From Dipteris shenzhenensis (Eukaryota; Polypodiophyta; Polypodiopsida; Gleicheniales), in NCBI GenBank assembly GCA_047967505.1, contig CM106540.1: 64,000 bases of DNA; one strand, 5' to 3'. This document shows, in pieces, positions 21,637 through 35,106 of this stretch (within the stretch, counting starts at the first letter, position 1; each line of letters begins with the position of its first letter). The position numbers were made by a program, and so were the translations under genes. The notes beneath the pieces were generated by a model that was given only the letters and a program-made list of their open reading frames with translations, was not told where the DNA came from and searched no databases.

Positions 21637-23738
21637 ATGGATTCCTCCATACCTCCCCAGATGAGCTGCTGGATGCTGCTCCTGCTCTATTCCAGCCTTC
21701 CTACGGCTTGCATACCGTCTACTGTACGAGTTGTCCTCACACGTGCGCCTCCTCACCTTTCATTCAGCAAAAGCAGCTCCTTTGCCTTCCATTCTCAAAC
21801 CCAAAATGGCGAACTTCCTTGTGGAAACTGTACCCTCCTGTGCAAGGTAGCTCCTCCCATGTTCCTCGTGTCTTGTCTGCGCTTTCTCCTTCCTTTTGAG
21901 CTGCTTCCAGTGTGGTGCCATTGTTCTTGTGTTCAATTCCACCGTTTCGTAAAATTACCTCAAGAATCTTTTTGCGGCTGAGGCTTCGTCTCTCGTCAGA
22001 ACACATGCTCACTTAACCAGCATTCTGTCGTATTCAATAAAATAAATTTCGTAGGCAACAATAGCAATCTAATTCTTTAACCTCTGGAACGGTCACGGTT
22101 CCAATTGCTGTTAAGATGAACAAAACGTCTGTTTTTGTCGCAGGACAAAGCTGTCTCTCCAATAAACCTCAGAATCCACCGTCCTTGATGCATGCCCTTG
22201 TTCATAATGGGTGGGCCTGCGCCTGGACCGGCTTTGAAATCTAGGACAAAACAGAACATTAAAGATCCCATTTCCTAAAGGAGTCCTTCCAGATATGTGT
22301 TTTGTCTGAATAAATTCTTAGCTATACAGATTAACGAACTCATGTACATTCGGGTATATCGCTGCTTCTCTGGTCTCTGATAGAGAACGTGTGCATGTGT
22401 GAGGGAAATGTTGTGGATAAAATAAATTAACATCTCTACCTCCGGGCACTCGTGAATTTGATCAGTAGCTAGTCCTTGTGATCAAGTGGAAGTGTGGGTT
22501 GTTCAAAGCTGCTCATGCAGGAGTGTAGGCATGAAAGTATAACCCGGAAGTTGGGTTTTTCCAAACGCAACAACATGACTCTGAAAAGCAACCCAGAACT
22601 TTCATGACTTGCTAACATGACTTCCAGGTTATTTCCTTTAATCATACAACTCAGCAAGGCACTTCTATCAGAAATTTCGGCACCCTGACATATTAGAAGC
22701 GTGCCTTTGAATTATGAAATTAAGAACCTCTAACAAGGATCTAGGGCATCTGCTGACACATGTATCTCTAGGACCATTGGAATAAGGCCAGTTGTTCTAT
22801 CTCCCATCATGCCTAAAAGCTATCTGACGTGCACGAGTTGGTTTAGTAATATACACATACTCCTCATTCAGGCTATTCAAAGTGAGCAAACATTGCTCTT
22901 CTTTTTTGATCTGATTATCCCACTCTTCCATCCTGTTGTCGACGCCAGGGAATACATTCTAGACTACAAAATCATGTCGTGACATTTGACTCAAACTAAA
23001 GGAGCCGGTACATGAGATGTCACGAACATAATGCCCCTTTAACGGGACATTTACTAAAGGTTCTGGATTGAATTGTGACTCTGATAAAAGAAAAGTGTGA
23101 ATGTGCTACTCTGAAACATGCTTTGTGGCCTTCTATTTTAACATTGTTACTGCTACTCATAATCTAAGTTCTGGGCACTTTTATTACCTTATCGAACGTG
23201 CATGTAAGGGGCCAGGGCTGGTACGGTTTGGACTGGCTTACTTCAAATCAAAGGATGCTGTTTCCAGTGCTTGCTGTCTATATAAGCTCTGCAATATTAA
23301 ACTCACCTTTGTGGCCTGTTTGACCTGGCTGCCTCCACCATCTATCATCCCAAATATGACACCATAGTTGAACTAATTCCCTTTAATGGAATACAGATAA
23401 AAAAACAATAGTTGATTGTACCAGGGTTTTAATCTTCTTGCGTCTCAGTTATCCAACACATGAAGCATCAGAAAAGCTATATATCTAATATGGAGTAAAG
23501 CCTGCAAGGTATTTGGACCAATAATTGTCACTGGGAAAGTGTTTGAATTGTTGTCATATTGAACGGATGCTGTGGGAGATTGTTTGCATTCTGCCATTTT
23601 CAAAGGACGATCACTATACACATAACAGTCATATTGTGCTTCTAGCTTCTTCTATATTATTTGTTAAATCTTACAGGTGGGTGTTAGAAGGCCGCGTAAG
23701 AAAAGGGATCAAGCAGAAGGGCAATAGAACAGCAAAAG

Positions 23739-23794
<56 letters not shown>

Positions 23795-23836
23795 CACATC
23801 AATGTGAATACATTGGGAGCGAGAGTTGACTTGTTT

Positions 23837-23886
<50 letters not shown>

Positions 23887-26800
23887 GGTAACATCAATGT
23901 GAATACATTGGGAACAAGAGTTGACTTGTTTAGTAGTGTCTTTTTAGCCCTCTCTATTCCCAAACATTCCTTAACAATTCTGTGCTAATCCCTTTACTCA
24001 TTGCCCTCTATACTAGTTGTATCTTCCAAAGAATCTAACCCATGAAATTAGAAGCTGTGGCTGGCCCACAAAGAGAAGTCTGAACCTGCACGATGCTTGT
24101 TGGCTGTTCGAGTTTTTCATCTTGTGGTAGCCTTTCTATTTGATGAGGTACTCTATGAAGACATCATCATTCAAAGGATTCAATCTCTGAAACTGATGGG
24201 CATATACAGGATGTGATACTCCTCATCCATAGATGGCAGCCTTGAGAGAACTTGCACATCTTGATTCATGTGGTTGCGGTAGAGACACATGAAACAGCGC
24301 ATGATCCTGGGGTATTGTAGCTCCAATTGATATGCTACTCGCCTAATCCTGCTAAATAATGTTTGCAGGGCCCATAATACCGGCCGGCATGGTATTGGTG
24401 TTACCCTTCATTGAGGTATTGTAAACCAACCGCAATGGGCCATTATGCAACTTGAACTCAGGATGAAACTGCCGTGGACATGGAAAATCTGAAAATATGT
24501 ATTCTGCCCTGAAATTCTGCATGTGTTCTCCTGAATTCCAGGTATCATTGAACTTCCTGTTGTCAAAAGCTAATGCCATGTTCTTGGCTTAAAAAGGATC
24601 CCAATCCTTTCCTGCTAGCACCTTTGTCTTCACCATTGGATGGTCTTGACAAATCTGGGCTTGCAAAGATTGGGCATGTGTCAAAGCAAGTTTCAGATCT
24701 GCACAGGTGGCAAGTACTTCATTGACCACAAGAAGGGATCTTTCTTCAGGTGATCTCTGAGGGACTGCCCTTTTTGCAATTGCAAAGTGCCATATGAATG
24801 TCCTATAAGTGAGGGAAGACCCAAAAGTTGCCATAAAGCTGATGCACCCTTAATATAAGCCCAGCGCCTACTTGATATGCCTGCTTCTGAGGATATCATG
24901 AAAACACAAATTAGAAGTGGCTGCAATATCTGATTCATTGATATCCCGACCACATACCTTGTTGTTGTATAATACTGAGCACCCTAAAGTTTACCCATCA
25001 ATTCATCAATTCTGGGGATCAGAAACCTGTTTTTGATGGTGGTCTTGTAGAGATGTTTGTAATTACTGCACATATGTGCGAGCCCTCCGTTGTTCATCAA
25101 AATCATTGGTGAAGCACTATTGATGTTGACATGCAACAGGCACTTAACATGTTGCTAATATATTCCCAGATATGCCTCTCGTGACATGGGGCATGCCAGA
25201 GCACAGCATTGGAATAGAGCAGATACATTAGCAGCTGATGAATGTTTAGCAATTTGCTTGTTGTACGAACTCTGATTGGAGCTTCAGGACTGTGTATGCA
25301 TTCTTGCGGGCAGATGAAATTTGCTGCAGCTGTTGATGCAAGGGGAATGCTAGGGACAGAGATCCTTGCTTGCAGCCATAGTTAACGATTGGTCGATTGG
25401 TGACTTCAACATGGATGTGTGCATGTGCAGTCGAATGCACTTAGCCATTGGTCAGTCCTTCAACATGGATGTTTTTAGTGCATGTGCAATCGAATACACT
25501 CAGGCAAGTAGTGTGAGAAAAATGGAAACTGAGGGTTGACTTCTATAGTGCTTTGCAGCTCTTTCTATTCCACTCCTAGCATGTCTTATGCTAATCCTGC
25601 CAGTTGAGTTTGATTTCCCCCTGTTTCTGCTGCAAGTGTTAATGCAATTGGATGCCACAGTTTCTTTTCTTCTGGTGATAAGGATCCTGGAATAGGCTTC
25701 TATTAATTTGTTTCTCGTTGCTGCAGTTGGACAGCAATCTTTCTTTCGCATGTATTCAAGAGGCCAAATATATGGATATACCTGATGGCAGACATACTTT
25801 CAAAGTTTTGGTGCACTCAACAAATGGATCAGAGGCATTAAAACAGTTCGTCTGGGCTGTATGTAAGTATCCTCAAAATGCTAGCCCTTCTTTTCAAGAG
25901 AAATTAGTTCTACTTGACTTTGTTTCTTACATGTGTATACTGATATGGTTAGACATGGAAGCACCAACAGCCTTAATTGATGCCGGGCCTGCATTCACAA
26001 ATGCTGCAAAGTTAACAGTGGATATCATTTTTAGTGCACCATGTACAGGAGGAAGACAATTTACATGTGTGAGTGCATCTAAATGTGATGTGAGTGCCAT
26101 TTCCTGTTTTTCTTTTCTTTTATATTCTTGTCTTTTTTTTCTTAATTACAGGACATCATACTTGATTGCCAATATGTTGCAGCTAAGAGTTACAGGCGCT
26201 GGGATGGTGCTGCCATCCACTCTTAAAAGTACACAGGATGGTCTGAAGTACAGCCTAGTTGTCTCACTTTCAGGTGATAGGCCAACAGGGAGAGTCACAT
26301 TGGGTTTGGCTAAAGGCCTCTGCATGGACACAGCCGGAAATGCAACTGAAAGAAGCCTAATGTCGACTGTTACTATCCACTTTGGTATGTGTAAGTTCGT
26401 TCCAGCACACTGCAATTTATTCAGGTCTCCCTCTGTTGGCCATCTCTCAATTGCCGTAAAGATGGGATTGCCCATGTTTAAAGTCATGTGTGTGTGTGTG
26501 AATGTGAACAGATAGAAGGCCAGTTACGGTTAATCTTTGGACAGCCATTCCAGATTCCCGAGTGCAGATCAACAATCTTTCTAGAACTGTTCAGGCCACT
26601 AACAAGCAGACTGATTTGGTCATATATCTGGATTTTGCTCAGCCTGTAAGAAACTCAAGCAATGATCTATTGAATGCACTTAAGGCAAGCAATGGTGTTC
26701 TCAAAGCAACACACCGGAAGAGCCATGGAAATCGACGATTTGGATTTCTGGTGTGGATCTTGTTGCAAAAACATTTATGAATTTCAACAGTTGTATGGGA

Positions 26801-29038
26801 TTTCTAATAAATGATGTAGGATGCATCGATCATCGATGGCGGTTGGAAGTACTCTTTTTGGGCGCATATCAAACTAGAATATGCTCTCATTGGGTTTTTA
26901 GAACGTATTAACACACATATAATGCTTACCATGCTGCACTGATCCTTTCCAGCTCACAAATGTGACACCTGTTGCTGTGGTCACTGTAAGTCTTGAAACA
27001 AAGCAAATTTTTAGCAGAGCTGGAAGTACCGTGACACCACCAGGCACTGTCACTTTCCTCTATGGTTTGTGCCTTCCCTATTGTGCAGTCCCCCCCTTTT
27101 CCCAGTCTCCTGCTCTCACCTCCTTGCAATTCTTCCTTTCCCCCTCTCTTTCTGTGTCTCGTATGCAGGCATTCATATATTACACACACCTTTGCAATCC
27201 CACTCGCACAGTCTCGGCTTAGTAGAAATGGAAAAGCAGAGTAACATGTACACTAGCCAGGTTTTTGCATAGATTTGTTTTATGATATCTGTGTGTTTGT
27301 TTTTGCATAGATTTGTTTTATGATATCTTCTGTCTGTTTTTTGTCTTTTCTGGGACATTTTCCATTTTTGACTTCAGAAGTTTTTTGTACCTTCTTTTGT
27401 AACTGCTTTGGGCCACAATACTCTCTAAGCACAGTACTGATTTTTTTCAAAACGGTCTTTGCATTGCAGATTCGATCAGACCCGAAGTAAAATTAACGAC
27501 CTCATCACATGGACAGACTCAAGACAGACATGTGTCCGTGCTTATTGGATTTACAAAGCCTGTTTTTGCTTTCAGCTCTCAAGGTGTTACAATATCAGGT
27601 GGCAATATCATAAGGCAGGTGCATGGCAAAGATCAAAGATCAAATTTAAAAATGATATATACACCTTCATAAGACTAGAATATATCCAATCTTACAAATT
27701 AAATTTTTTTAGTAGAATAAGCAAAAGAACTAAGGGAAGGAGGAGTTTGTAAGCGACTTTCGACAAAATTATGAGGAAATTTGAAAAATCAAAATGGATA
27801 AGAACTTAGTAAGAAATGCTACACATGTTTTCTGTGTTGGATTAAATGTCAAATATTGGAAACATTCCCCTCTTACTACTGCTCCTACACTTTACAGTTT
27901 AGTCATCAATCATTTCATCTCTGTTGGAAAAGGCTGCAGTAGCAGGGTTTCTAAGTTCATGTTAAGTTGTGGAGTATTTCATATGTTGGAGGTCCACTTT
28001 TTCCTTCACTTTCCTGTTGTTCTGCCTTCATCTGTCTCCCTTTTATTTCAAAGGTTTCTTCATTTTGTATGGTATCCTTTTGCCCCGTCTACTCTTTTGT
28101 CAATCTCTTATGCTTTCTCAAACCCTGATGGCATTTCTTAAACTAAAAGCAATTATGTTTGTAGACCTTGATATATTGTAAATTCTGGTTCAAACTTGCG
28201 ATTTATTGTGACTGTGTGTACAAATGGCATGAGGGTTCTTAATTTAGGAGGATTTATGGAGGGCATTTTAAGATGAACGGGCTTGAAACTGTGCTTTGCA
28301 GTTTTGAAGAATTGTCTAAGAGCACGTACATGTTACGTGCTCTTGTGGATGAGGAGAGTGTTGTTACAATCTTTGTGACCGAGAACAAGACTGCTGATAT
28401 TGCGAGAAACCCAAATCTGCATTCCAATGTGATCCGTGTCAGGCACTGTATGTCAATCTGCCCTAATCTCTTGATATATATGCTCAAAATTACATTAATT
28501 GAACTAAAATTGAAGAAACTTGCTAGGAAAAATTATGGATCAGGAAATCACTTTATGGCAACTAATTTGCTTTGCACTTTTTGAACCAACTAATTGAATC
28601 TATTATTATGTGTGCCCCGACTGCTAAAAATTATGATGCTTTAAATCGATGCCACGTTGTCAAGTTGAATTCTGTTGGCTTTGCATCATGTTGTCATATA
28701 TTTGTGGCTGGGTTGCAGATGTGGTTCCTGCAGTATCCATTGCCTTGTATTCTTTCACCACAGCAAGTCTGCTTGCAACATCGTTTGCTGCTGGAATACT
28801 ATCTGTTTCCTCAGCAACTTCAGCTGCAGCTGGTGCACTTACACCTGGGACAGTGGGATCTATTGTATCCGATCCATCAAGAAACTTGCTGGTAAGTTTG
28901 CAAAGTTGTCTTTAACCATCTGTAAAAGAATAATGATGAATTTTTGTATCCTGTACCCTAGCCAAAAGAGGAAATTTCAGAGATTCTTCCCAGCCCAAAT
29001 TGTCAGCTTGCCGCCGCCCCTCACCCCCCCCCCCCCTC

Positions 29039-29081
<43 letters not shown>

Positions 29082-32000
29082 GTGGAATATTTGCTGCTGC
29101 ATCTGCAGTGGGGTCTCGTGTAGATGTGAATTAAGTTTTTCTTGTTTCTTGTTTCTTCTTTCTGTAATTCCATCTCCTTCACTCAAGTTCATTAGTTTGT
29201 TATCCTTTGCTGGTGGAGATATTAAGTAGAGTTATGTTCTTTCAAGAAGCTGACAAGCTAGTATTTCAGGGTATGGCAGGGCACCTTCAAGTCTTTGCTT
29301 TTTCTGAATGGATGACTGTCAGCTTGCCCATTCAATATCTTGAAACTACCAGAGGTCTCCACTGGCTCATCCCCCATGCAGAACTTCCTTGGGAGAGGCA
29401 ACAAAGTCAAGCGTCTGGGGATGTACATGTTTTAAAAAGGAAATTAGAGAGTCTGCTTTCTAAGAAACAAGGTGGGACTGTAAATTCTGAGCACGATAGC
29501 TGCAATGGTTGTTCACGGAATTGCGATGACGAAAGTCTCTCACAGCTATCTGCTCTCTCCTTTTCAGTTGGGGATGAAGTACCCTTACAAGGGATTGGGT
29601 GTAATCACCCAATGCATAAAAAGCAGAGAAGGCGGAGGCTGGGTGTAAATGCGACTGAATTTGGTCAGCCTTTAACTGCTTCTGAATACAGGTTCTATTT
29701 TGAGGTAAAATTAATGTTGAACTTCGACACTCCCTGCTATTTGCATTATGTTGTTTTTGGCCATGTTTATTCACATATTGAACTACATAAAACTTTTTAT
29801 GCATGCAGGCCCAGAGTTCGGTGCTATTCGCAGCTGGCAGATTTCTTGGGGTCAATACATACACAGGGTAATATACGCATGAAATTCAAGGGCTGCAAGG
29901 CCTTACGTCCTCTTCATCAATAGTATTCCTCTAATCTTACTGTGTATCTTGACGCTCAAGACATCACAGTGGATTATCTATTTCTGATCTTGTACTGAAC
30001 TTGTCCTTGTCAACCTGTTGTAAGAGCCAAATATTTAAGGCAAAAAGTCATCCATAAAGCATGCTGAAAATGGGCTTCAAGACACAAAGGTCTTTTAGAT
30101 GTATAAAATTTCAAGGATAACCTGTGCAAAATATGTCTCAACCATGATATGCTACAAAATTCTTAAGAGGATACAAGGCAAAAGAGTTCTCATACGAGTA
30201 GAATTGATCTTCTGTGATTGTATTACAGGAAAAATGACATAGGGAGCGGTAGACTGCCATGTTCATAGCTAGATTTTCAATCCAATCTTATTGGCTGGAA
30301 TTCAAGATACTATTTTGGATGCTGCTGTTTGCATTGCACCTAGCAGTCTTTGTTGAGAGTAACAATGAACTTCATTGAGACGGCCCCCTTATTTTCAGAA
30401 AGTATACCAGAAGTGTGGCAAAGCTCAGTTCTAATGAATTTTTGAGCCAGGTTCTTTCAAAGAGACCTCAAAGAATGGCCTGTAGATTATGTATAAGTCC
30501 TTTCCTATGCTGTCAGTTCTTGTTCTGACTGCTTGCGATAGATGTGGTGGGGTTTATTTCAGTTACTACTAGAGGAAGCAAATGAGGGGTGGCTGATTGT
30601 CTGTTTGCAAGATTGAGGGACATAGGCTTTGGGGGTGTATTTGACAAATTTTTAAATACGAGCTGATGGGCTCATTCTTTAGCTGAAATTGAAGTGAAAT
30701 TAATCAAAGAGGTGTCAACTCTGACCTGCAACTCTCATGGTTGTGCGGGATCAGATATTAGGCTGAAATAAGAAATATACTTGGAAATTTAAATTCCTGC
30801 TAATATGGTGGTTGTGCCTTCAGCTATGCAGTTCTTTACTTTGCCACTGCTGTTATTGAAATGATTGAGCATTGGTTTCACGTGTATGCTTACAGTAGCA
30901 CTGTATGCGGCAACTCTTGGTCTGCAGGTGGCATGACTTCAAAATGAACATGTTTTGGCTGGGTGCGATTGGAGGTGCCCTTATTTTTGTGCATTTGTGT
31001 ACTATAGGTTTTTTGAAATGGAGAACAAAAACCTCTATGAGAGGGGCTCTTTCGATTCCAAGATTTGAGCTCTTTCTTTTGATATTTGCCCTTCCTGGCA
31101 TGTGCCAAGCACTGGCTTTCCTCATTAGAGGTAATGCAGACGGGCTAACTTTTGTACCTTAAGTGCTCCTTTTGGGAATATATTTTATGCCTCTCAGGTT
31201 TTTATGAAGGAGCTAAAAGGAAGTTTAGTAAGTTATTTCTTTTCTGGGATATTTTTACGTGATGTAAACTGCTCGTGAATGCATTTTACTCTAAGTGGTT
31301 CCTGTTTTGAATGCCATTGTCATCAGGTGGTACAACGGGTGGCATAATCGTGGGCATAATTCTACTTGCAGTTCCTGCAGCCTTTCTTCTATCAGTAATT
31401 GTCTTCCTTTCTATTGCACTTTTTATTGGCAAGCTTGTACAGTATAACGAGGCTAGATGGCAACCAGACAGACCTGCGTGGCACTTTAAGGTGCTAGTAG
31501 CTATCATGGGTCCCAAATCTGTGGGGATATGGACATGCAAGGAGGACTTGTCATCAACTTTTCTTTCAAGATTTGGTCTGCTCTTTGAAGATCGTAAAGG
31601 TCCCACAAAGCTTGAACTACTGGATGCAATGAATCAGAGCAGAATACCGAAGTGGATAGATAGTGGCTCCAGTGGCATAGGGAGAAAGAGAGCTGTAAAC
31701 TCTGATGATGAAAGTGAAAATTCTGCAGTTTCATGCGCTGAAATCCTGGTAGGAGCTGCGAGAGCTGGCTATGTTGTATTCGACCTTTCAAGACGTGTCA
31801 CACTAGGGCTTGTATTTGGAGCATATTCTCAGTCCAATCCCTCGTGGAGTCAGGTCAGTGTCATGTTCGGTTTTACGATTGGACAACTTGTATATCTTAT
31901 GACTTTTAAGCCTTACATAAGAAGAGGAGTGCAAGTTGTTGAGACTATCAGCTTGCTCTGCGAAGCAACTATGTTTGCTTTGTGTTTTGCTCTGCTGGTT

Positions 32001-32882
32001 GCTGCCCATCCCTTAGATCATCACGAAGGCATTGGCATTGTGATGCTGGCTCTTCTTCTTATAACCTTGGTCGTGCAGTTGGTTAACGAGTGGTATGCCT
32101 TAACAAATCAGCTTCTGATGTTGTCACCTTCTCAGGAGCCATCTTTGAAATTGGGTGTTAAAATGCTGGGTCGGGGTCTTTTCTTGCCATTCTTGCCACA
32201 AGAAAGATGGCGAAAATTTATCACTCAGCATTCTCAGCCTAAGACAGGTCTTGTGCCCATTGTGCAACCGAGTCCTGACACGGAGTTGAGAAAGCAGAGG
32301 TTTGTATCACAAACTGATCCTGACTTAGCCATCACGCCCGAAACAGTTGTTCCAGCCTATAGTCCAGGGTCTCCATCTTTCATAGATCCCAGGACAATAC
32401 GTTCAGTACTTATTGAAGGTGAAGGTCCCATGTCCGGAGAGATCGTAGCTGATTCATTCCAAAATCAAGGGCAACCATGGAATCAATGGAATGTATCCCG
32501 CTCAATGGAAGGAAAAAGATCACGAGGTGTCAAACTTGATGCCAAATCTATTGAGCTCAAGACGCTGAGGGAGCTTGCTAAGGCCAGCTTTCCAAAGGTT
32601 AGAAAGGAAGACAATTCAACAGGCTTAACAAATTCATTAGAGCAGTTATCAACAATGGCAAGCCCTAGTTCTCAACTTACCCTTACAAGAGTAGGTGGCT
32701 ATGTCGGACAGGATCATTCAGACGATTCTTTATCGGACGATGATTTAGAAATCGTCTCAGAGAGGGGGTCTCCTAATCTGCCTACTGCGGCAGCTACCCC
32801 TTCTTCCGGGAGCTTGGGCAAACTAGCCGGTCAGTCTGCAATACAGGACATTGTTACTGCCGCATATGGTTCACAAGTATGA
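21637..32882 (+). CDS. Conserved plant multi-pass membrane protein with Ig-like ectodomains (13 exons)
   Basis: Predicted exons: 21637-21846, 25727-25862, 25953-26089, 26183-26384, 26512-26750, 26953-27064, 27470-27614, 28302-28447, 28719-28891, 29270-29704, 29809-29867, 30928-31130, 31327-32882. The sum is 3753 nt (1250 aa) and all phases close without stops. An in-frame TAG at 21631 fixes the start. A signal peptide covers about residues 9-27. The ectodomain (30-440) holds Cys pairs (CGNCTLLCK, PCTGGRQFTC) and Ig-like strands, for example DTAGN and SGGN turns. Membrane segments lie near 445-475, 673-698, 711-766 and four more at 879-990. A Ser/acidic tail runs to 1250. It resembles a conserved land-plant family of unknown role, in places auto-annotated as polycystin-like or Ig-like; I recall this only generally. 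No transport or receptor function is shown by the sequence. Confidence 0.85.
23740..23935. repeat. Tandem duplication with (GA)n tracts in intron 1
   Basis: The phrase ACATCAATGTGAATACATTG, followed by GGA and GAGTTGACTTGTTTAG, occurs at about 23796 and again at 23890. Each copy is preceded by a GA tract. The copies differ at few sites, so the duplication is recent or conserved. Confidence 0.85.
24352..24834 (-). pseudogene. Unrecognised decayed reading frame inside intron 1
   Basis: On the minus strand two open stretches, 24589-24834 and 24352-24579, lie in the same frame, separated by one TAA plus two codons. Together they give about 160 codons of ordinary protein-like composition (for example RTFIWHFAIAKRAVPQ, then FPCPRQFHPEFKLHNGPLRL). 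A further stretch upstream in another frame (24693-24953) may extend it through a frameshift. I do not recognise the family. It could be a relic of a DNA transposon or a captured gene, or chance. Confidence 0.3.
27615..28301 (+). other. Intron 7, predicted GC-AG intron
   Basis: The exon before it ends ATAAG and is followed by GCAGGT; the acceptor is TTTGCAG at 28301. Only this phase (2) joins NII + S + FEELSKSTY without a stop. The nearby GT donor at 27619 gives TTT TGA with this acceptor. An alternative canonical solution uses that GT with an AAG acceptor before 28273 and adds ten residues. Confidence 0.55.
29024..29080. repeat. C13-(CT)n tract in intron 9
   Basis: Thirteen C are followed by TCCCT and about twenty CT units, within the 378-bp intron between exons 9 and 10. 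It does not disturb the splice sites. Confidence 0.9.
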
Positions 32883-35100
32883 TTATTTACCTCGACATTG
32901 ATTCAGTTCCGAAGTTTGGTTCATCAATTAATTTAAACGTGGTCTCTCAACATACGACCGGCTAAATTATACGCTGCTACATCAAAACAATTCTTTGGAA
33001 GGGGTGTACACAGGGAAGGTTCTTCACAGTTGTAAAAAGGGTTTGCTGTGGAGATTCGATGTCAAGATTTCTCCGAGGATGGCAGAAAATTTTGAGCAAG
33101 CAATCGTAAAAACTGGTTTTCTGGTTAGGGCGTACCTTGCTCTTGATGTCCCCAACATGCCATTTGAAGGCTCTTCGTGCACAGTTATGCCTGAGCATAT
33201 GGCTGTTTTTTTTTTTCATGCACAAGATAAGCTTTTCCCACAGCGTTTGAATCTTGAGCCGAGGGGCAGCTCACAACGCCAAATAAAAGAAAGAAACCTA
33301 TTAAAAGAAAGGGTAAATGCAACTTTTATGTCCACTAATCCTCGTTACGTTGTCGAAACTGTCGCTCTTTGTACTATAAAACCGAATTGGTATCCATCAC
33401 CTTGTTAATGACGTAATCCATGGAAATCAACAAGAAGCTGATGTCGGAGGCACGAGTGATATGCCAAGCTGATAGTAGCTGCACCTCATTGAGAGCACCC
33501 TTTTCATTAATATTGCCAAATGGATTTTATCAGGAGCGCACAAGTGCGTGTCGACATTGCCTCCTAGTATGGTGGTAAAGCAAGCACTTTTGAATGACTT
33601 GAGCTACTAAAACGCAATTTTTGCAAGATGATCACTATAAATGGCAATTGAAATACACAGTTAGTTTTTAAAAAATTACACATGGAAATTCACAGAGTTT
33701 CAACCCTTCCTAATGATTGCAACCTATCCCTTTCCCTCACCCTCCCGTCCACCACAATTTTTATATATTAATTGCTTTTATTTTACTTCTTTCACCGGTT
33801 TTTAGTTTGATGGTAGGAGGATAAATATCTAGAAGAAAAGAGAAGATGTTGCACATATGAGAAGAGGAGACATAATTGACACCCATTGATACTTGGACTC
33901 ATTAACTTAATAATGCTCAATAGCACTATATTGACTTTGGCCTTCATGCTCCTATTGTTGCTTTTTGGGTGCGTAAAGTTGGGTTAATTGTTTGCTTACC
34001 ATGGGGCTAATGGGTTATCATGTAATCTTCGAACAACAAGTCCAATTTGAAGTTGACTCACTCAGCTTATTTTTGGAATGTGCATTTAATCCCATCAGGA
34101 TCCAAGATCGCAATACCACTTGTTTGAAGCTTTAAATGAGACTTCATATTCAAGATGTAGAAATGATCTCATTGGAAAGTCATTTAGGACTCTATTAAGG
34201 AATGGAGCTCATTACTAAAAGTATAACCTTTAAAAGTCTAAAGGGATTCTTGTAAAATCATTTGCATTATACGCTACAAAAGTTGTCCCCATCACAATGT
34301 GAGTGGAAGGAAGTGAATGGGAGGAGCCATTTTTAATAGGTTCTAAATGGGTCATAAAAAATTCATGATAACTTGCTCATGTAAATCCTAAATAAAATCT
34401 AGTTCATTGGATTTATATGCTCTTTTTGGGAAAAACATCAAATTTAAAGACTCAAAAACATAAGCACATATGTAAGTAGGCACCAAGTACAAAAGTCATG
34501 AATGCTTGCATATAGATAATGAAGCTAACCACACAAACAATTAATCTAGCAACTCACAATAGACTTAACCTTAGCAAACCATTTAGACAGACCTTAACAT
34601 GTGACCATACCTAGCCAAGGCACACATAGCCAAAATTGCCACAACTTTATTACATGATTAGCAACAAACACCTAATAATGGTTGACCCACATGACCAGCA
34701 ATACAACCGATCTAAATAAACTAATAATGCCACTAACAATACTAATAAGTGGAAACACACAAAACAATCTAAAAAGAGGTCAATGAAGTAGAAAGAAGGC
34801 AATATAGGAGAAAGCAAGACGGTAGGAGGAAGAAGGAGGAGATTGAGAAGGAAGAGGGACAACATGGGTTTAGCAAGAGGAGAAAGAAATTCCATGTGAA
34901 AAATCTTGAATATTAGTTTGTTGTTAGATGCTGCGGGCTTTCTCAAAAAGAAAATTTAGTATTTTTTATTTGACAAATTTAGGATTTGTGATTGGTCGGG
35001 GTTGGAAGTATCAGTGGCTCTTCTACAAGACCTTTCAATTAGATACGCATGGGTGTTTACACACTAGCCACCCGTGGGCATGCCTAAGGCTAAAAGATAG
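32883..35100. other. 3' flank of the gene; no further gene recognised
   Basis: The stop TGA is followed by sequence that probably holds the 3' UTR. A 137-codon open frame at 32995-33408 on the + strand has no family resemblance I can see and may be untranslated. AATAAA-type signals occur at about 33282. The stretch 33480-35100 is AT-rich without recognisable domains. A purine-rich patch on the + strand lies at 34790-34870. Confidence 0.45.
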
Positions 35101-35106
35101 GCAAGA

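Larger units (their letters stand above)
21847..25726 (+). other. Intron 1 (3.9 kb) of the membrane-protein gene
   Basis: Donor AAG|GTAGCT and acceptor TTGCTGCAG join two phase-0 exons so that the product reads CTLLCK then LDSNLSF. It carries two GA tracts (about 23742-23788 and 23840-23882) within a small tandem duplication, and a decayed minus-strand reading frame at 24352-24834. A short duplicated phrase around TTCAACATGGATGT lies at 25390-25500. No other gene is evident. Confidence 0.75.

Noticed and set aside
32995-33408. Separate 137-codon gene downstream of the membrane-protein gene
   Set aside because: No family resemblance and no splice-compatible upstream exon; it lies where the 3' UTR is expected. 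Kept only as a note.
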